Source: Egbenema bharatensis (GTDB lineage Bacteria; Cyanobacteriota; Cyanobacteriia; Elainellales; Elainellaceae). From it: 64,000 nt of DNA. The number at the start of each line of letters is the position of its first letter. Position 1 is the stretch's first letter. The position numbers and the translations under genes are program-made. The stretch is from positions 4,340,001 to 4,404,000 of the forward strand of contig NZ_CP182236.1 of the NCBI RefSeq assembly GCF_048077055.1. Direction: 5' to 3'. This document shows, in pieces, positions 23,961 through 33,345 of the stretch. The notes beneath the pieces were generated by a model. That model was given only the letters and a program-made list of their open reading frames with translations, ran no database searches and had not been told where the DNA came from.

Positions 23961-26840
23961 TTAAAACGCTCCTTCCAGTGCCGGAACACAACGCTCACAG
24001 AGCAGCGGATGCTCTGCCGATTCCCCCACATGGGTGGAATAATTCCAGCACCGATCGCACTTTTTCCCTTCGGCATCCACCACGCCAATGCCCAGAGCAT
24101 CAGATTGGGACTGATATTTCAAGCCTTCTAGCTTGGCAGGGGAGTCCAGCAGTTCCACTTGCGAAGTCAGGAACAGGTAGCGCAGTTCATCCACCCGATT
24201 ACTGCTCAAACTATCAGACGGATTCATGGAAGCCAGGGTTTGCCGCAGTTCCAAATCTGCCACATAAAGCAGGAGTTTTGCCTCCAGGGAAGAACCGATC
24301 GCCTTAGCGTTGCGAGCCTGTTCCAGCACCCGGTTCACCTCCTGCCGGACTTTGCGGATTTGTTCCCAGGTGGCAGCCAGTTCCGGCTGTTGCCATTCTG
24401 CCTCCAGCTTGACCCAGCCCGACTCAAACACTGACTGGTGCGGGACGGAGTAGGGCAAATATTGCCAGATGTCTTCTGCTAAGTGGGACAGAACTGGAGC
24501 GATCGCCCGTGCCAAATTTTCGATCGCCACTGCCAATACGGTTTGACAACTGCGCCGACGGGGGGAATCCTCCGCGCTGATGTAGAGCCGATCCTTGGCA
24601 ATATCCAGATAGAAGTTGGACAGATCCACCACGCAGAAATTCTGCACCGTCTGGAAGAAGCGGAAGAACTGGAAGGTTTCAAAGGCATCGGTGACTTCGG
24701 CAAAGACCTCGGTGATCCGATGCAGCATATAGCGATCGAGTTCAGGTAATTCAGCGTAGGGAACGGTGTGTTTTGCCGGATCAAAATCGTGTAAGTTCCC
24801 CAGCAAAAATCGGGATGTGTTACGAATCTTGCGGTAAACATCAGCAAGCTGCTTCAGGATGTTTTTACCCAGCGGCACATCCGAGGAATAATCCACCGAC
24901 GACACCCATAGCCGCATTACATCGGCTCCGTAGGGCGGTTCTTCCTTCTGGTTCTTGCCCCCTTCAATCACGATCGCCGGATCGACCACATTCCCCAGGG
25001 ATTTACTCATCTTCCGTCCCTGCTCATCCAACACAAAGCCGTGGGTGAGGACGGTTTTGTAGGGAGCCACACCATTGGTCGCCACACTGGTCAACAGGCT
25101 GGACTGAAACCATCCCCGATGCTGGTCTGAGCCTTCCAGGTACATATCCACCGGATAGGTTAAGCCGTCCCGCTGTTTGGCAACTGCTGCCCAGGAGGAG
25201 CCAGAGTCAAACCAGACATCCATTGTGTCGGTGCCCTTGCGGTAGGTGTGCCCATCGTTGCGGTAGGCTTCTGGCAAAAGTTCCTCCACCGACAGTTCCC
25301 ACCAGGCATCTGACCCGTGTTTGGCGATGATCTGCTGCACATGGGCGATCGTCTCTTCGTTCAGGAGTGGCTCATCGGTGGCTTCATCGTAGAACACCGG
25401 GATCGGCACGCCCCAACTGCGCTGCCGCGAGATGCACCAGTCCGATCGCTCCGACACCATTGCGGTGATCCGGTTTTCCCCCTGAGCCGGAATCCACCGG
25501 ACTTCAGAGATGGCTTTCATTGCCTGCTCCCGGAAGCCATCCACGGAGGCAAACCACTGTTCCGTCGCCCGATAGATCACGGGTTTCTTCGTCCGCCAGT
25601 CGTAGGGATAGCGATGCACATAATCCTCTTCCTTCAGGAGCGACCCCGCTTCTTTCAAAGCTTCGATCACCGCCGGATTGGCATTCTTCAGGACATTCAA
25701 TCCCTCGAACTGTCCGGCTTCTGCGGTAAAGTTGCCCAAATCATCGACCGGAGACAGAACGGGCAAGCCGTATCGCTGCCCCACGGCAAAGTCATCCATC
25801 CCGTGTCCCGGAGCCGTATGCACCAGTCCTGTACCGGATTCTGTAGTGACGTAATCACCACCAATTACGATCGGACTTTGGCGATCGAACAGGGGATGCT
25901 GGTAGGTGGAATGCTCCAGATCTTTGCCAGATAAAGTGGCTTTCACGACTAATTTTGTCCCGAACAGCTCAGACAGCCGCTCCACCAATTCCGTCGCCAC
26001 GATTAGATAACGGTAGGGCAGACCGTCCTTGGCTTCCACCACAGAGTACTTCAGGTCAGGATTCACCGCCACCGCCAGGTTCGCCGGAATCGTCCAGGGA
26101 GTCGTCGTCCAGATCGCCACACCCAATTCATTCAGGTAGGGCGCAAACGCTTTTGCCGTATCGGAGAGGTTCAGCACCTTGAAAGCAGCATACAAACTGC
26201 GGGAGGTGTGCCCATCGGGATATTCCAGTTCTGCTTCTGCCAGAGCCGTTTGGGAACTGGGGCTCCAATACACCGGCTTTAAGCCTCGGTAGATGTAGCC
26301 CTTCAGCACCATTTGCCCAAATACGCCAATCTGAGCCGCCTCATACTCCGGCAATAGCGTCAGGTAGGGCTGATCCCAATCGCCCCAAACCCCATAGCGC
26401 ATAAAGCTTTGACACTGCTGCTGCTGCTGCTCCAATGCCCAGGCTTTCGCCCGTCGCCGCAATTCGATCGGCGTTAAGCCCTTCCGCTCCTCTGGCTTCA
26501 TGGCTTGCAGCACCTTTAGCTCGATCGGCAGTCCATGACAATCCCAGCCTGGGATGTAGCGCACCTTCCGCCCCTGAAGCAGTTGATACTTGTTGATCAC
26601 ATCCTTCAGGGTTTTGTTCATCGCATGACCAATGTGCAATGCCCCATTCGCATAGGGCGAACCATCATGCAGAATAAAGGGTTCTCCCGGATTATTTTGT
26701 GAGAGCTTCTGATAAATCTGATTCTCCGCCCAAAATTTTTGCAGTTCAGGTTCGCGTTTGATTGCATTCGCCCGCATATCAAACTTGGTTTTGGGCAGAT
26801 TGACTGTATCTTTGTAGCTTCCGGGTTCAGTTAGAGTCAC
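23961..26840 (-). CDS. ileS: Isoleucyl-tRNA synthetase
   Basis: IleRS charges tRNA-Ile and edits mischarged valine. The protein has the class I signature PYANGALHIGHAMNK, a CP1 editing domain (TTPWTIPANLAVAV, GTGLVHTAPGHGMDDFAVG), the second signature GRKMSKSLGN, and a C-terminal zinc knuckle with CDRCWNYSTHVG and LCERCVP. The GTG at 26840 (VTLTEPGSYKDTVNLPKTKF) is preferred. It begins where family members usually begin and gives 959 aa; the longer reading from 26921 adds 27 residues of unlikely leader. Neither has a clear ribosome site. The small antitoxin-like gene follows on the same strand. Confidence 0.96.
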   Translation of the reverse strand: MTLTEPGSYKDTVNLPKTKFDMRANAIKREPELQKFWAENQIYQKLSQNNPGEPFILHDGSPYANGALHIGHAMNKTLKDVINKYQLLQGRKVRYIPGWDCHGLPIELKVLQAMKPEERKGLTPIELRRRAKAWALEQQQQQCQSFMRYGVWGDWDQPYLTLLPEYEAAQIGVFGQMVLKGYIYRGLKPVYWSPSSQTALAEAELEYPDGHTSRSLYAAFKVLNLSDTAKAFAPYLNELGVAIWTTTPWTIPANLAVAVNPDLKYSVVEAKDGLPYRYLIVATELVERLSELFGTKLVVKATLSGKDLEHSTYQHPLFDRQSPIVIGGDYVTTESGTGLVHTAPGHGMDDFAVGQRYGLPVLSPVDDLGNFTAEAGQFEGLNVLKNANPAVIEALKEAGSLLKEEDYVHRYPYDWRTKKPVIYRATEQWFASVDGFREQAMKAISEVRWIPAQGENRITAMVSERSDWCISRQRSWGVPIPVFYDEATDEPLLNEETIAHVQQIIAKHGSDAWWELSVEELLPEAYRNDGHTYRKGTDTMDVWFDSGSSWAAVAKQRDGLTYPVDMYLEGSDQHRGWFQSSLLTSVATNGVAPYKTVLTHGFVLDEQGRKMSKSLGNVVDPAIVIEGGKNQKEEPPYGADVMRLWVSSVDYSSDVPLGKNILKQLADVYRKIRNTSRFLLGNLHDFDPAKHTVPYAELPELDRYMLHRITEVFAEVTDAFETFQFFRFFQTVQNFCVVDLSNFYLDIAKDRLYISAEDSPRRRSCQTVLAVAIENLARAIAPVLSHLAEDIWQYLPYSVPHQSVFESGWVKLEAEWQQPELAATWEQIRKVRQEVNRVLEQARNAKAIGSSLEAKLLLYVADLELRQTLASMNPSDSLSSNRVDELRYLFLTSQVELLDSPAKLEGLKYQSQSDALGIGVVDAEGKKCDRCWNYSTHVGESAEHPLLCERCVPALEGAF

Positions 26841-26929
26841 GGGAAATACCAGAGGGATATAGGCGTGGACATTCAAAAATTGTATCGAACCATTGTGGAT
26901 CAAGCGATCGTTTGGCGACAAGTTGGGGG

Positions 26930-27063
26930 ATTTAGGGAGTGAGGAGTAGGTAGGGGCGATAACTCCTGCGGAGTCGCTGCGCGAACGCGATTCGCCCGTA
27001 CAAGGAATAGGGAGTGGGGTTCTAAATTAAAACTCTTGTGGGGTGGGCATCTTGTCCGCCCAG
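26930..27063. repeat. Mixed repeats upstream of ileS: heptamer block, family C and family A
   Basis: From 26930 the sequence carries GGGAGTGAGGAGTAGGTAGG (STRR-like). It is followed by a family C element split by an insert (GGGGCGATAACTCCTGCGGA to ACGCGATTCGCCCGTACA, 26952-27003) and an intact family A copy (27025-27063). The clustering of three repeat types in 130 bp suggests nested insertion. Confidence 0.75.
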
Positions 27064-27129
27064 TCAGCTAGTAGCCCTTCTACTAATACACAAGTCCGAT
27101 CGTGTTTTTTGAGGTTTGACCCACCCCAG

Positions 27130-27145
27130 CCCCTCCCAGGAGGGG
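27130..27145. repeat. GC-rich hairpin CCCCTCC-CA-GGAGGGG
   Basis: A perfect 7-bp stem with a 2-nt centre repeats in a variant 35 bp later (CCAGCCCCTTCCAGGAGGGA). Both lie in the 770-bp stretch between ileS and the transporter gene. Confidence 0.6.
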
Positions 27146-27326
27146 AAGTTTGACCTACCCCAGCCCCTTCCAGGAGGGAAGTTGAACCCACCGCTACTGT
27201 TCGTACGAGGGGAGTTTTGGGAGTGTTGCTTGGGCAGGATGAGGTTGACCTACCATTCCCCTCTTGGGAGCTACCGTGTACACAGATCTTGACTGAGAGG
27301 CTCAAACCCTGATAGATCCCCCTAAA

Positions 27327-27378
27327 TCCCCCTTAAAAAGGGGGACTTCTAATCCGGTTCCCTCCTTTTTAAGGAGGG
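27327..27378. repeat. Two adjacent hairpins with CCCTTT-type stems
   Basis: TCCCCCTT-AAA-AAGGGGGA (27327-27345) and CCCTCCTT-TTT-AAGGAGGG (27360-27378) are perfect hairpins separated by 14 bp. They match the common dispersed 'ccccctaaatccccctt' style of cyanobacterial repeat. Their T/A loops could also terminate transcription. Confidence 0.7.
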
Positions 27379-27612
27379 TTAGGGAGGATCAAACCCAGTC
27401 GTGGCTAGAGCAGATGACTTGTGTGTACACCGTAGTCTTGGGAGGGGGCAGGGGTGGGTAAAGCCCCACTCTCATAAGCAGTTGTGTATGCTCGGTAGCT
27501 CCTCCTAAGGATAGAACTTAACGTTAATCCTCACTTTTCTCCTACTCCATTTCGGCATCTTCCCAGACAATAGGGGGGCAAGTTCCCTTGAACCGTTTTT
27601 CAGATCTGACTC

Positions 27613-29853
27613 ATGCCACGCTTTTCGTTTCGCCGATCGCCTGATTCGGCTCAATCCATCCATTCCCCTGAGGGAAAGACCCAAAGTGCCAAGCTGGGCA
27701 CCTTTGGCGGTGTTTATACCCCCTCCCTCCTCACCATCTTAGGCGTGATTATGTATCTCCGCTTTGGCTGGGTGGTGGGCAATGTAGGGTTGATCGGGAC
27801 ATTAATCATTGTCACCTTGGCAACTTCAATCACTTTCCTCACGTCCCTGTCGATCTGCGCGATCGCCACAGATCAGGTAGTGCGGGCGGGGGGAGCTTAT
27901 TACATGATCAGCCGATCGCTGGGAATTGAAACGGGCGGTGCGGTGGGGTTGCCGCTGTACTTTGCCCAGGCTTTTTCCGTTGCCCTCTACACGCTGGGCT
28001 TTGCTGAAAGTATTACCGAAACCTTTCCCGAACTGAATCAGCAGACGATTGCAGTGGTGACGACGATCGCCGTAGCAGCTCTGGCATTGCAGTCGGCTCA
28101 AATTGCCATCCGGGCCCAGTACTTCATCATGGCCGCGATCGCCCTATCCCTCCTGTCCCTTGTGTTTGGCTCCTCCATTGAACCCACCGCGATTGAACCC
28201 TTTGGCGCGTCTCCCGCTCGATCGGAAAGCTTTTGGGTGGTGTTTGCGGTGTTTTTCCCGGCGGTGACGGGGATTATGGCGGGAGTCAATATGTCCGGGG
28301 ATTTGAAAGATCCCTCTCGATCGCTGCCCATTGGCACTCTGGCGGCTGTGGGAACGGGATACATCATCTATATGCTGCTGCCGATTATCCTGGCGGGTCG
28401 GGCGGATGCCCTTACCCTGATCGAAGATCCCCTGATCATGCGGCGGATGGCGTTGTGGGGGGATGCGATTCTGTTAGGAGTCTGGGGAGCGACCCTATCC
28501 AGTGCGATCGGCAGTATTTTGGGTGCGCCGAGGGTGTTGCAAGCTTTAGCCAGAGATGGCATTTTACCCAATCAACTACGCTGGCTGGGCAAGGGAAGCG
28601 GTTTAACCGATGAACCTCGTTTGGGCACCTGGTTTACCCTGGGGATCGCTCTGGCGGTGGTTTCCTTAGGCAGTTTGAATCTAATTGCCCCCATCCTCAC
28701 CATGTTTTTCCTCACCACCTACCTGGTGTTAAACCTGGCCGCAGGCATAGAAGGGTTTCTGCAAAGTCCCTCATTCCGTCCGTCCTTCAAGGTGCATTGG
28801 GGATTCTCACTGCTGGGGGCGGTGGGCTGCTTGGCGGTAATGTTTTTGATTAATGCGATCGCCACAATCGTTGCAGCCATTATCGTGGTGAGCGTTTATG
28901 TTTGGCTGGAACGGCGCGAGTTGGAAGCGACCTGGGGAGATGTGCGACGTGGCTTGTGGATGAATTTGGTACGAACCGGAATTTATCAGCTAGACAGTAC
29001 GCCCGATGCCCGGAACTGGCGACCTCACATTCTGGTGTTATCTGGTGCGCCGACTCGCCGATGGTATTTGATTCAGATGGCCACTGCCTTTACCCATAAT
29101 CGAGGTCTGGTAACGGTTGCCAGCGTCCTGCCGTCGGGATCGCGCAATCCAGCCCAGCAGGGAACTTTAGAGAAAGCGATCCAGGATTATCTGCAACGGC
29201 AGGGCATTCAGGCACTGGTGCGAGTGGTTACGGCTCCTGAACCCTTTGAAGGGGCAGAACGACTGGTGGAACTGTATGGCTTGGGTTACCTGAGTCCCAA
29301 TACCATTTTGTTGGGCGATACGGAAGAACCGACCCATCGGGAACGCTATTGCCAGATGATCACCACCTTTCACCAGTCCCAGCGCAATATTGTGATTTTA
29401 CGCGGCATTCCCTCCCAACCCGATGAACACTCCCACAAGCGAAAAATTGATGTGTGGTGGGGCGGTCTTCAGGAGAATGGCGGACTGATGCTGATTCTGG
29501 CTTATTTACTGCGTACCAGCCTGGATTGGCAAAACGCAGAAATTCGTCTGAAGCTTGTTGTCCCTGATCCCACTGCCGCTGAAGCCGCTCAGAACAACCT
29601 GGATCACCTGGTGCGATCGCTCCGCATTGGAGCCACTCCCCAAATTTTGGTTGCCCAGGGACGCTCTTTCACCGACATTCTGCATGAGTCGTCCAGTACC
29701 GCAGATCTGGTGTTTCTGGGCATGGCACCCCCTGGTGAACAGTTCAGCTCCTACTATGGCACTCTCCAGGAACGAACAGCGGGACTCCCCCCAGTGGCTT
29801 TCGTGCTGGCTGCCCAGGATATTTCCTTTGTTGAAGTGCTTCAGCGGCAGTGA
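27613..29853 (+). CDS. Cation-chloride cotransporter-like amino acid-polyamine-organocation permease (SLC12 type)
   Basis: The 746-aa protein has an APC-superfamily membrane domain of about 12 helices, starting FGGVYTPSLLTILGVIMYLR with RFGWVVGNVG, the SLC12 signature. Later come AITxx-type segments such as GIMAGVNMSGDLKDPSRSLP, whose unwound helix element is characteristic. After about residue 430 the soluble C-terminal domain (RNWRPHILVLSGAPTRRWYL, AYLLRTSLDWQNAEIRLKLV) resembles the cytoplasmic tail of Na-K-Cl and K-Cl cotransporters. Function: import or export of cations with chloride, or possibly amino acids. Bacterial members are little studied. The start ATG 27613 is the first in the frame; no strong ribosome site precedes it. 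Confidence 0.85.
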   Translation: MPRFSFRRSPDSAQSIHSPEGKTQSAKLGTFGGVYTPSLLTILGVIMYLRFGWVVGNVGLIGTLIIVTLATSITFLTSLSICAIATDQVVRAGGAYYMISRSLGIETGGAVGLPLYFAQAFSVALYTLGFAESITETFPELNQQTIAVVTTIAVAALALQSAQIAIRAQYFIMAAIALSLLSLVFGSSIEPTAIEPFGASPARSESFWVVFAVFFPAVTGIMAGVNMSGDLKDPSRSLPIGTLAAVGTGYIIYMLLPIILAGRADALTLIEDPLIMRRMALWGDAILLGVWGATLSSAIGSILGAPRVLQALARDGILPNQLRWLGKGSGLTDEPRLGTWFTLGIALAVVSLGSLNLIAPILTMFFLTTYLVLNLAAGIEGFLQSPSFRPSFKVHWGFSLLGAVGCLAVMFLINAIATIVAAIIVVSVYVWLERRELEATWGDVRRGLWMNLVRTGIYQLDSTPDARNWRPHILVLSGAPTRRWYLIQMATAFTHNRGLVTVASVLPSGSRNPAQQGTLEKAIQDYLQRQGIQALVRVVTAPEPFEGAERLVELYGLGYLSPNTILLGDTEEPTHRERYCQMITTFHQSQRNIVILRGIPSQPDEHSHKRKIDVWWGGLQENGGLMLILAYLLRTSLDWQNAEIRLKLVVPDPTAAEAAQNNLDHLVRSLRIGATPQILVAQGRSFTDILHESSSTADLVFLGMAPPGEQFSSYYGTLQERTAGLPPVAFVLAAQDISFVEVLQRQ

Positions 29854-29883
29854 GGCGGGATTGAGAATCGATCAGGACAGACT

Positions 29884-29916
29884 GAGCAGGCAAGATGCCC
29901 GCCCCACAAGAGTTTA
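29884..29916 (-). repeat. Dispersed intergenic repeat family A, inverted copy
   Basis: GAGCAGGCAAGATGCCCGCC followed by CCACAAGAGTTTA is the reverse complement of the 63-100 element. It is followed by CCCTACTCCCTACTCCC, a short heptamer array. Confidence 0.8.
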
Positions 29917-29940
29917 ATCTATAACCCTACTCCCTACTCC

Positions 29941-30366
29941 CTACTCCCCATTCCCTCCCTGCGGCTCAAACTCCAGCGACACCCCATTCATGCAGTAGCG
30001 TTGCCCGGTGGGTGCAGGGCCATCATTGAAGACATGACCTAAGTGACCACCACACTTAGCGCAGTGAACTTCTACGCGAGTCATGAAGAAAGAGCGATCG
30101 ACTGTTGTTTCCACTGCCCCTTCGATCGGCTGGAAGAAGCTGGGCCAGCCCGTGCCGCTATTAAACTTTGTGGCGGATTGGAACAGGGGATTGCCACAAG
30201 CTGCACAACGGTACGTCCCATCGGCATAGTTTTTGTCTAACGGACTGGTGCCCGCCCGCTCAGTGCCATGCTTGCGGAGAACATAAAACTGTTCGGGAGA
30301 CAGGGTTTCCTGCCATTCCTGCTCCGTCTTCGTCACTTCAAACTGTTTGTCTTTTGCGCTTGTCAT
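29941..30366 (-). CDS. msrB: Peptide-methionine (R)-S-oxide reductase
   Basis: MsrB reduces the R-epimer of methionine sulfoxide in proteins, using thioredoxin. The 141-aa protein has the zinc CxxC pairs (YRCAACGNPLF and EVHCAKCGGHLGHVF), the core GTGWPSFFQPIEGAVET, and the catalytic cysteine in GQRYCMNGVSLEF. ATG 30366 (MTSAKDKQF) is chosen over the TTG at 30375. The length is usual. It converges with the transporter gene, with a family A repeat and heptamers in the 87-bp gap. It fits the same oxidative-stress theme as katG but is not linked to it. Confidence 0.95.
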   Translation of the reverse strand: MTSAKDKQFEVTKTEQEWQETLSPEQFYVLRKHGTERAGTSPLDKNYADGTYRCAACGNPLFQSATKFNSGTGWPSFFQPIEGAVETTVDRSFFMTRVEVHCAKCGGHLGHVFNDGPAPTGQRYCMNGVSLEFEPQGGNGE

Positions 30367-30576
30367 AGGTTTCAAAAATTCGATCGGCGTTCTCCTTCAT
30401 TATAAAATTTACAAAACTTTTCATTCGCCTGGGATCGAAAATGATTGAACGGAAAATCAGAATGATGTTTGAATAGCAATCTTAAAGTTGGCTTAAATTC
30501 AGCTTTACCTGAGTACTAACCTAAAGGCGGTATCGTAGCTCCTGTGCTTTGAGTCTATTGTGAGGAGCAGGTATCG

Positions 30577-32049
30577 ATGCTGAGAACAGTTGTTCGCAGA
30601 TTAGGAAACCTTAAACAAAACATCATGTCGCTTCGTCGGCATCCATTAATGTGGCTGGTGATCGCCCTGATGAGTTTGGGCTTGACGGTCATCACAGCGC
30701 AAATCAGTTTAGCTCAGGCTGCTGCGATTCAAGCTGAAGTGGTCTTTACACTAACAGATTTGGGTGGGGCTGAAATGCTGGATGTGTCTTCCGATGGTAG
30801 TTTGGCAGTCGTTGCCGGAGGTGAGACAGCTACGGTTGTCAATATTTTGAGCGATCGGCTGACCGTAGCGCAAACCTGGACGTTAACTGAAGAGTACTTC
30901 CCGGAAGGATCAGCTGCTGCTGAAATTACAGGGGTGTCCGTCAGTCCTGATGATTCCTATGCCCTGGTCGGAGTCAAGGATAACGATGAAGCCAACCTGG
31001 CGACCTTTGATGAAGTACCAGGAAAGGTAGTTGCATTGTCTATCCCTGACCTCACGGTGTTGGGGCAAGTGACGGTAGGACGCGGCCCGGATTCAGTGGC
31101 CATTGCGCCTAATGGCTTGTTTGCAGCGGTTGCGAACGAAGATGAGGAAAACGAGGAGGATTTGACCAATCCGGCAAATCGTCCGGGAACGGTTTCAATC
31201 ATTGATTTGAGCAACGGCCCAAGTAGCATGACCCAGGTGGAAATTCCGCTGCCGCCGGACGGTATTCCTTTTTTTCCAAACGATCCCCAGCCCGAAACGA
31301 TTCGCATTGCTGCGGATAACTCCTTCCTGCTGGCCACCCTACAGGAAAATAATGCTGTTGCCCGCATTGAGGTTCCCAGCCCACTCCCCTCACCATTGGA
31401 TGCCAGCGCATTCACTGTGACTAATTTCGACATGGGCATTCGCACCGGGTTGGGGCTAACTGAAGATCGGGCGGGCGAAGGAATTTGTCGTTCCAGCAGT
31501 TATGACCCGTCTCTGCGGCAGGAATACACCGCGGCACGCGAGCCAGATGGAATTGCCCTGTCCCCTGATCTCAGTTTCTTTGTCACAGCGGATGAAGACA
31601 ATTTAACTGGAGTCAATGAACAAAGTTATGAAGGCATTCTCATGAGCCTGCATGGAACCCGCAGCGTGAGCGTATTTGATGCCCAGACTGGCGCATTACT
31701 TAGCGACAGTGGTGACACGATCGAAGACAGTGTGATCGCGTTGCAGCTCCCCCAGCGGTGTAGTAGCAAGGGACCTGAGCCTGAAGTGGTTTCGATCGGA
31801 GAAGTAGGTGGACGGGTGTTGGCATTCGTGGCGATCGAGCGATCGGATGCGGTCACGATTCATGATGTGACTGATCCTCGAAACATTGAGTTACTCGATA
31901 CTGTAATTCTCAATCCCAACGTAGTTGCCGCTGATATTGCTGCCGAGTTGGAGCCTGAGGGGATTGAGTTTATTCCGCAGACGAATCAGGTGGTCGTCTC
32001 TAATCCTGAAGGAGGTTCCATGAGTTTGATCAACCTCACTGTACAGTAA
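30577..32049 (+). CDS. Secreted beta-propeller protein (YVTN/lactonase-like repeats)
   Basis: Residues 20-48 contain a membrane segment (WLVIALMSLGLTVITAQISL) ending in a likely signal cleavage AQAAA. The mature 440 residues show repeated propeller blades: VSVSPDDSYALVGVKDND, GRGPDSVAIAPNGLFAAVAN, DGIALSPDLSFFVTADED and EPEGIEFIPQTNQVVVSN. This is the pattern of YVTN-repeat or lactonase-like seven-bladed propellers, and alkaline-phosphatase-associated choice-of-anchor proteins are alternatives. Two cysteines (EGICRSSS, PQRCSSKG) may form a disulfide. TGAGGAGCAGG lies 7 bases before the ATG, so the start is well supported. The function is probably extracellular binding or an esterase role, not known. 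Confidence 0.75.
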   Translation: MLRTVVRRLGNLKQNIMSLRRHPLMWLVIALMSLGLTVITAQISLAQAAAIQAEVVFTLTDLGGAEMLDVSSDGSLAVVAGGETATVVNILSDRLTVAQTWTLTEEYFPEGSAAAEITGVSVSPDDSYALVGVKDNDEANLATFDEVPGKVVALSIPDLTVLGQVTVGRGPDSVAIAPNGLFAAVANEDEENEEDLTNPANRPGTVSIIDLSNGPSSMTQVEIPLPPDGIPFFPNDPQPETIRIAADNSFLLATLQENNAVARIEVPSPLPSPLDASAFTVTNFDMGIRTGLGLTEDRAGEGICRSSSYDPSLRQEYTAAREPDGIALSPDLSFFVTADEDNLTGVNEQSYEGILMSLHGTRSVSVFDAQTGALLSDSGDTIEDSVIALQLPQRCSSKGPEPEVVSIGEVGGRVLAFVAIERSDAVTIHDVTDPRNIELLDTVILNPNVVAADIAAELEPEGIEFIPQTNQVVVSNPEGGSMSLINLTVQ

Positions 32050-32080
32050 TTGTCAGGAATAAACTCACACCAGCCCATCA

Positions 32081-32144
32081 TGCCCTCCCATCTCCAATCC
32101 CAAGGGAACACAAACACCCTCAGAATTGAAGGTTTGGGAGGGCA
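32081..32144. terminator. Perfect 10-bp inverted repeat between convergent genes
   Basis: TGCCCTCCCA at 32081-32090 is the exact reverse complement of TGGGAGGGCA at 32135-32144, 44 bp apart. It sits between the convergent propeller and mtnA genes. A bidirectional terminator or a stem-loop repeat both fit; the long loop and absence of a T-run on the plus strand argue for moderate confidence. Confidence 0.4.
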
Positions 32145-32165
32145 AGGTTTAACCAATTTTTCTGC

Positions 32166-33230
32166 TTACCCCACCTGCTTCTCATGAAACTGGATTAGAT
32201 CAGCAGGCTGAATCGCGCCAAACTCCGTAATGATGGCGGTGATCAAATGAGCGGGGGTCACGTCAAAGGCGGGATTGTAGAACTCAACGCCGGGAGGACA
32301 AATGCGGGTTTCGCCCACTTGATAAACCTCCACGGAATCGCGTTCCTCGATCGGAATTTGACTGCCTTCGCTCAGGGAAAAATCCACCGTAGACAGGGGA
32401 GCGGCAACGAAGAAAGGAACATTGTGAGCCTGAGCCACGATCGCCAGACTGTAAGTGCCAATCTTATTCGCCGCATCTCCGTTTGCTGCAATCCGATCGG
32501 CTCCAACCACGACTGCATCAATCAAACCCTGCTTCATGCAGTGGGCAGCCATGTTATCCGTAATCAACGTTACGGGGATGCCATCCTGCACACACTCCCA
32601 GGTGGTGAGCTTGGCTCCCTGTAACCGGGGCCGGGTTTCATCGGCGTAGAGTCTTTCCAAACGACCTTCGCGCCAGGCCGATCGTACGACTCCCAGGGCC
32701 GTGCCGTATCCTGCTGTGGCCAACGCGCCAGCATTGCAGTGGGTGAGTAGCCGGAGTGGTTCCGGAGTCTGCGGTAAAACGCTCAACCCATGATCCCCGA
32801 TCGCCTCACAGGTGGCGATATCCTCCGCATTGATGGATTTGGCCGTTTCCAGCAGAGACTCTTTGAGAAATGCGACATTTCCCACCGTTTGCCGTGCCGT
32901 TTTCACCATCCGATCGATCGCCCAGAACAGGTTCACGGCTGTCGGTCGAGTTGCTCGCAGCTTAACGGCAACTTTTTCCAGTTCGGTTAAAAATTTTTCT
33001 CGATCGTCGGTTTGAATTTCCCGCGCGCCCAGATACATTCCATAGGCCGCCGCTACGCCGATCGCCGGAGCACCCCGGACAATCATGGTTTTGATCGCCA
33101 GAGCCATATCATCACTACGACTGATTTCAACCACTCCAAATTCATTAGGGAGTCGAGTCTGGTCAATTAACCGAACGTGGTCTTCGTACCAGTAAACGGG
33201 AAAAACCTGGTTGGGGAAATGAGTGCTCAT
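32166..33230 (-). CDS. mtnA: S-methyl-5-thioribose-1-phosphate isomerase
   Basis: MtnA converts 5-methylthioribose 1-phosphate to methylthioribulose 1-phosphate in the methionine salvage pathway. The 354-aa protein shows the phosphate-binding IVRGAPAIGVAAAYGMYLGA, LLTHCNAGALATAGYGTALG with the catalytic Cys, and VVVGADRIAANGDAANKIG with the catalytic Asp. The length is typical. ATG 33230 follows a weak purine run. No other methionine-salvage gene is next to it; the methyltransferase is divergent, 115 bp away. Confidence 0.95.
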   Translation of the reverse strand: MSTHFPNQVFPVYWYEDHVRLIDQTRLPNEFGVVEISRSDDMALAIKTMIVRGAPAIGVAAAYGMYLGAREIQTDDREKFLTELEKVAVKLRATRPTAVNLFWAIDRMVKTARQTVGNVAFLKESLLETAKSINAEDIATCEAIGDHGLSVLPQTPEPLRLLTHCNAGALATAGYGTALGVVRSAWREGRLERLYADETRPRLQGAKLTTWECVQDGIPVTLITDNMAAHCMKQGLIDAVVVGADRIAANGDAANKIGTYSLAIVAQAHNVPFFVAAPLSTVDFSLSEGSQIPIEERDSVEVYQVGETRICPPGVEFYNPAFDVTPAHLITAIITEFGAIQPADLIQFHEKQVG

Positions 33231-33345
33231 GGGGTCTTATCTCTCAGCAATAGGTAACTGACGATATCGGGTGGAACTCCAAATTGATCTCAATATACTC
33301 TTTAGGTGGTATTACAGACCAAGGGAATCCCTATCCGCACAACTC

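Noticed and set aside
26841..26921. N-terminal extension of ileS to 26921
   Set aside because: Family members begin near TEPGSYKDTVNLPKTKF; the extra 27 residues have no motif or ribosome site.
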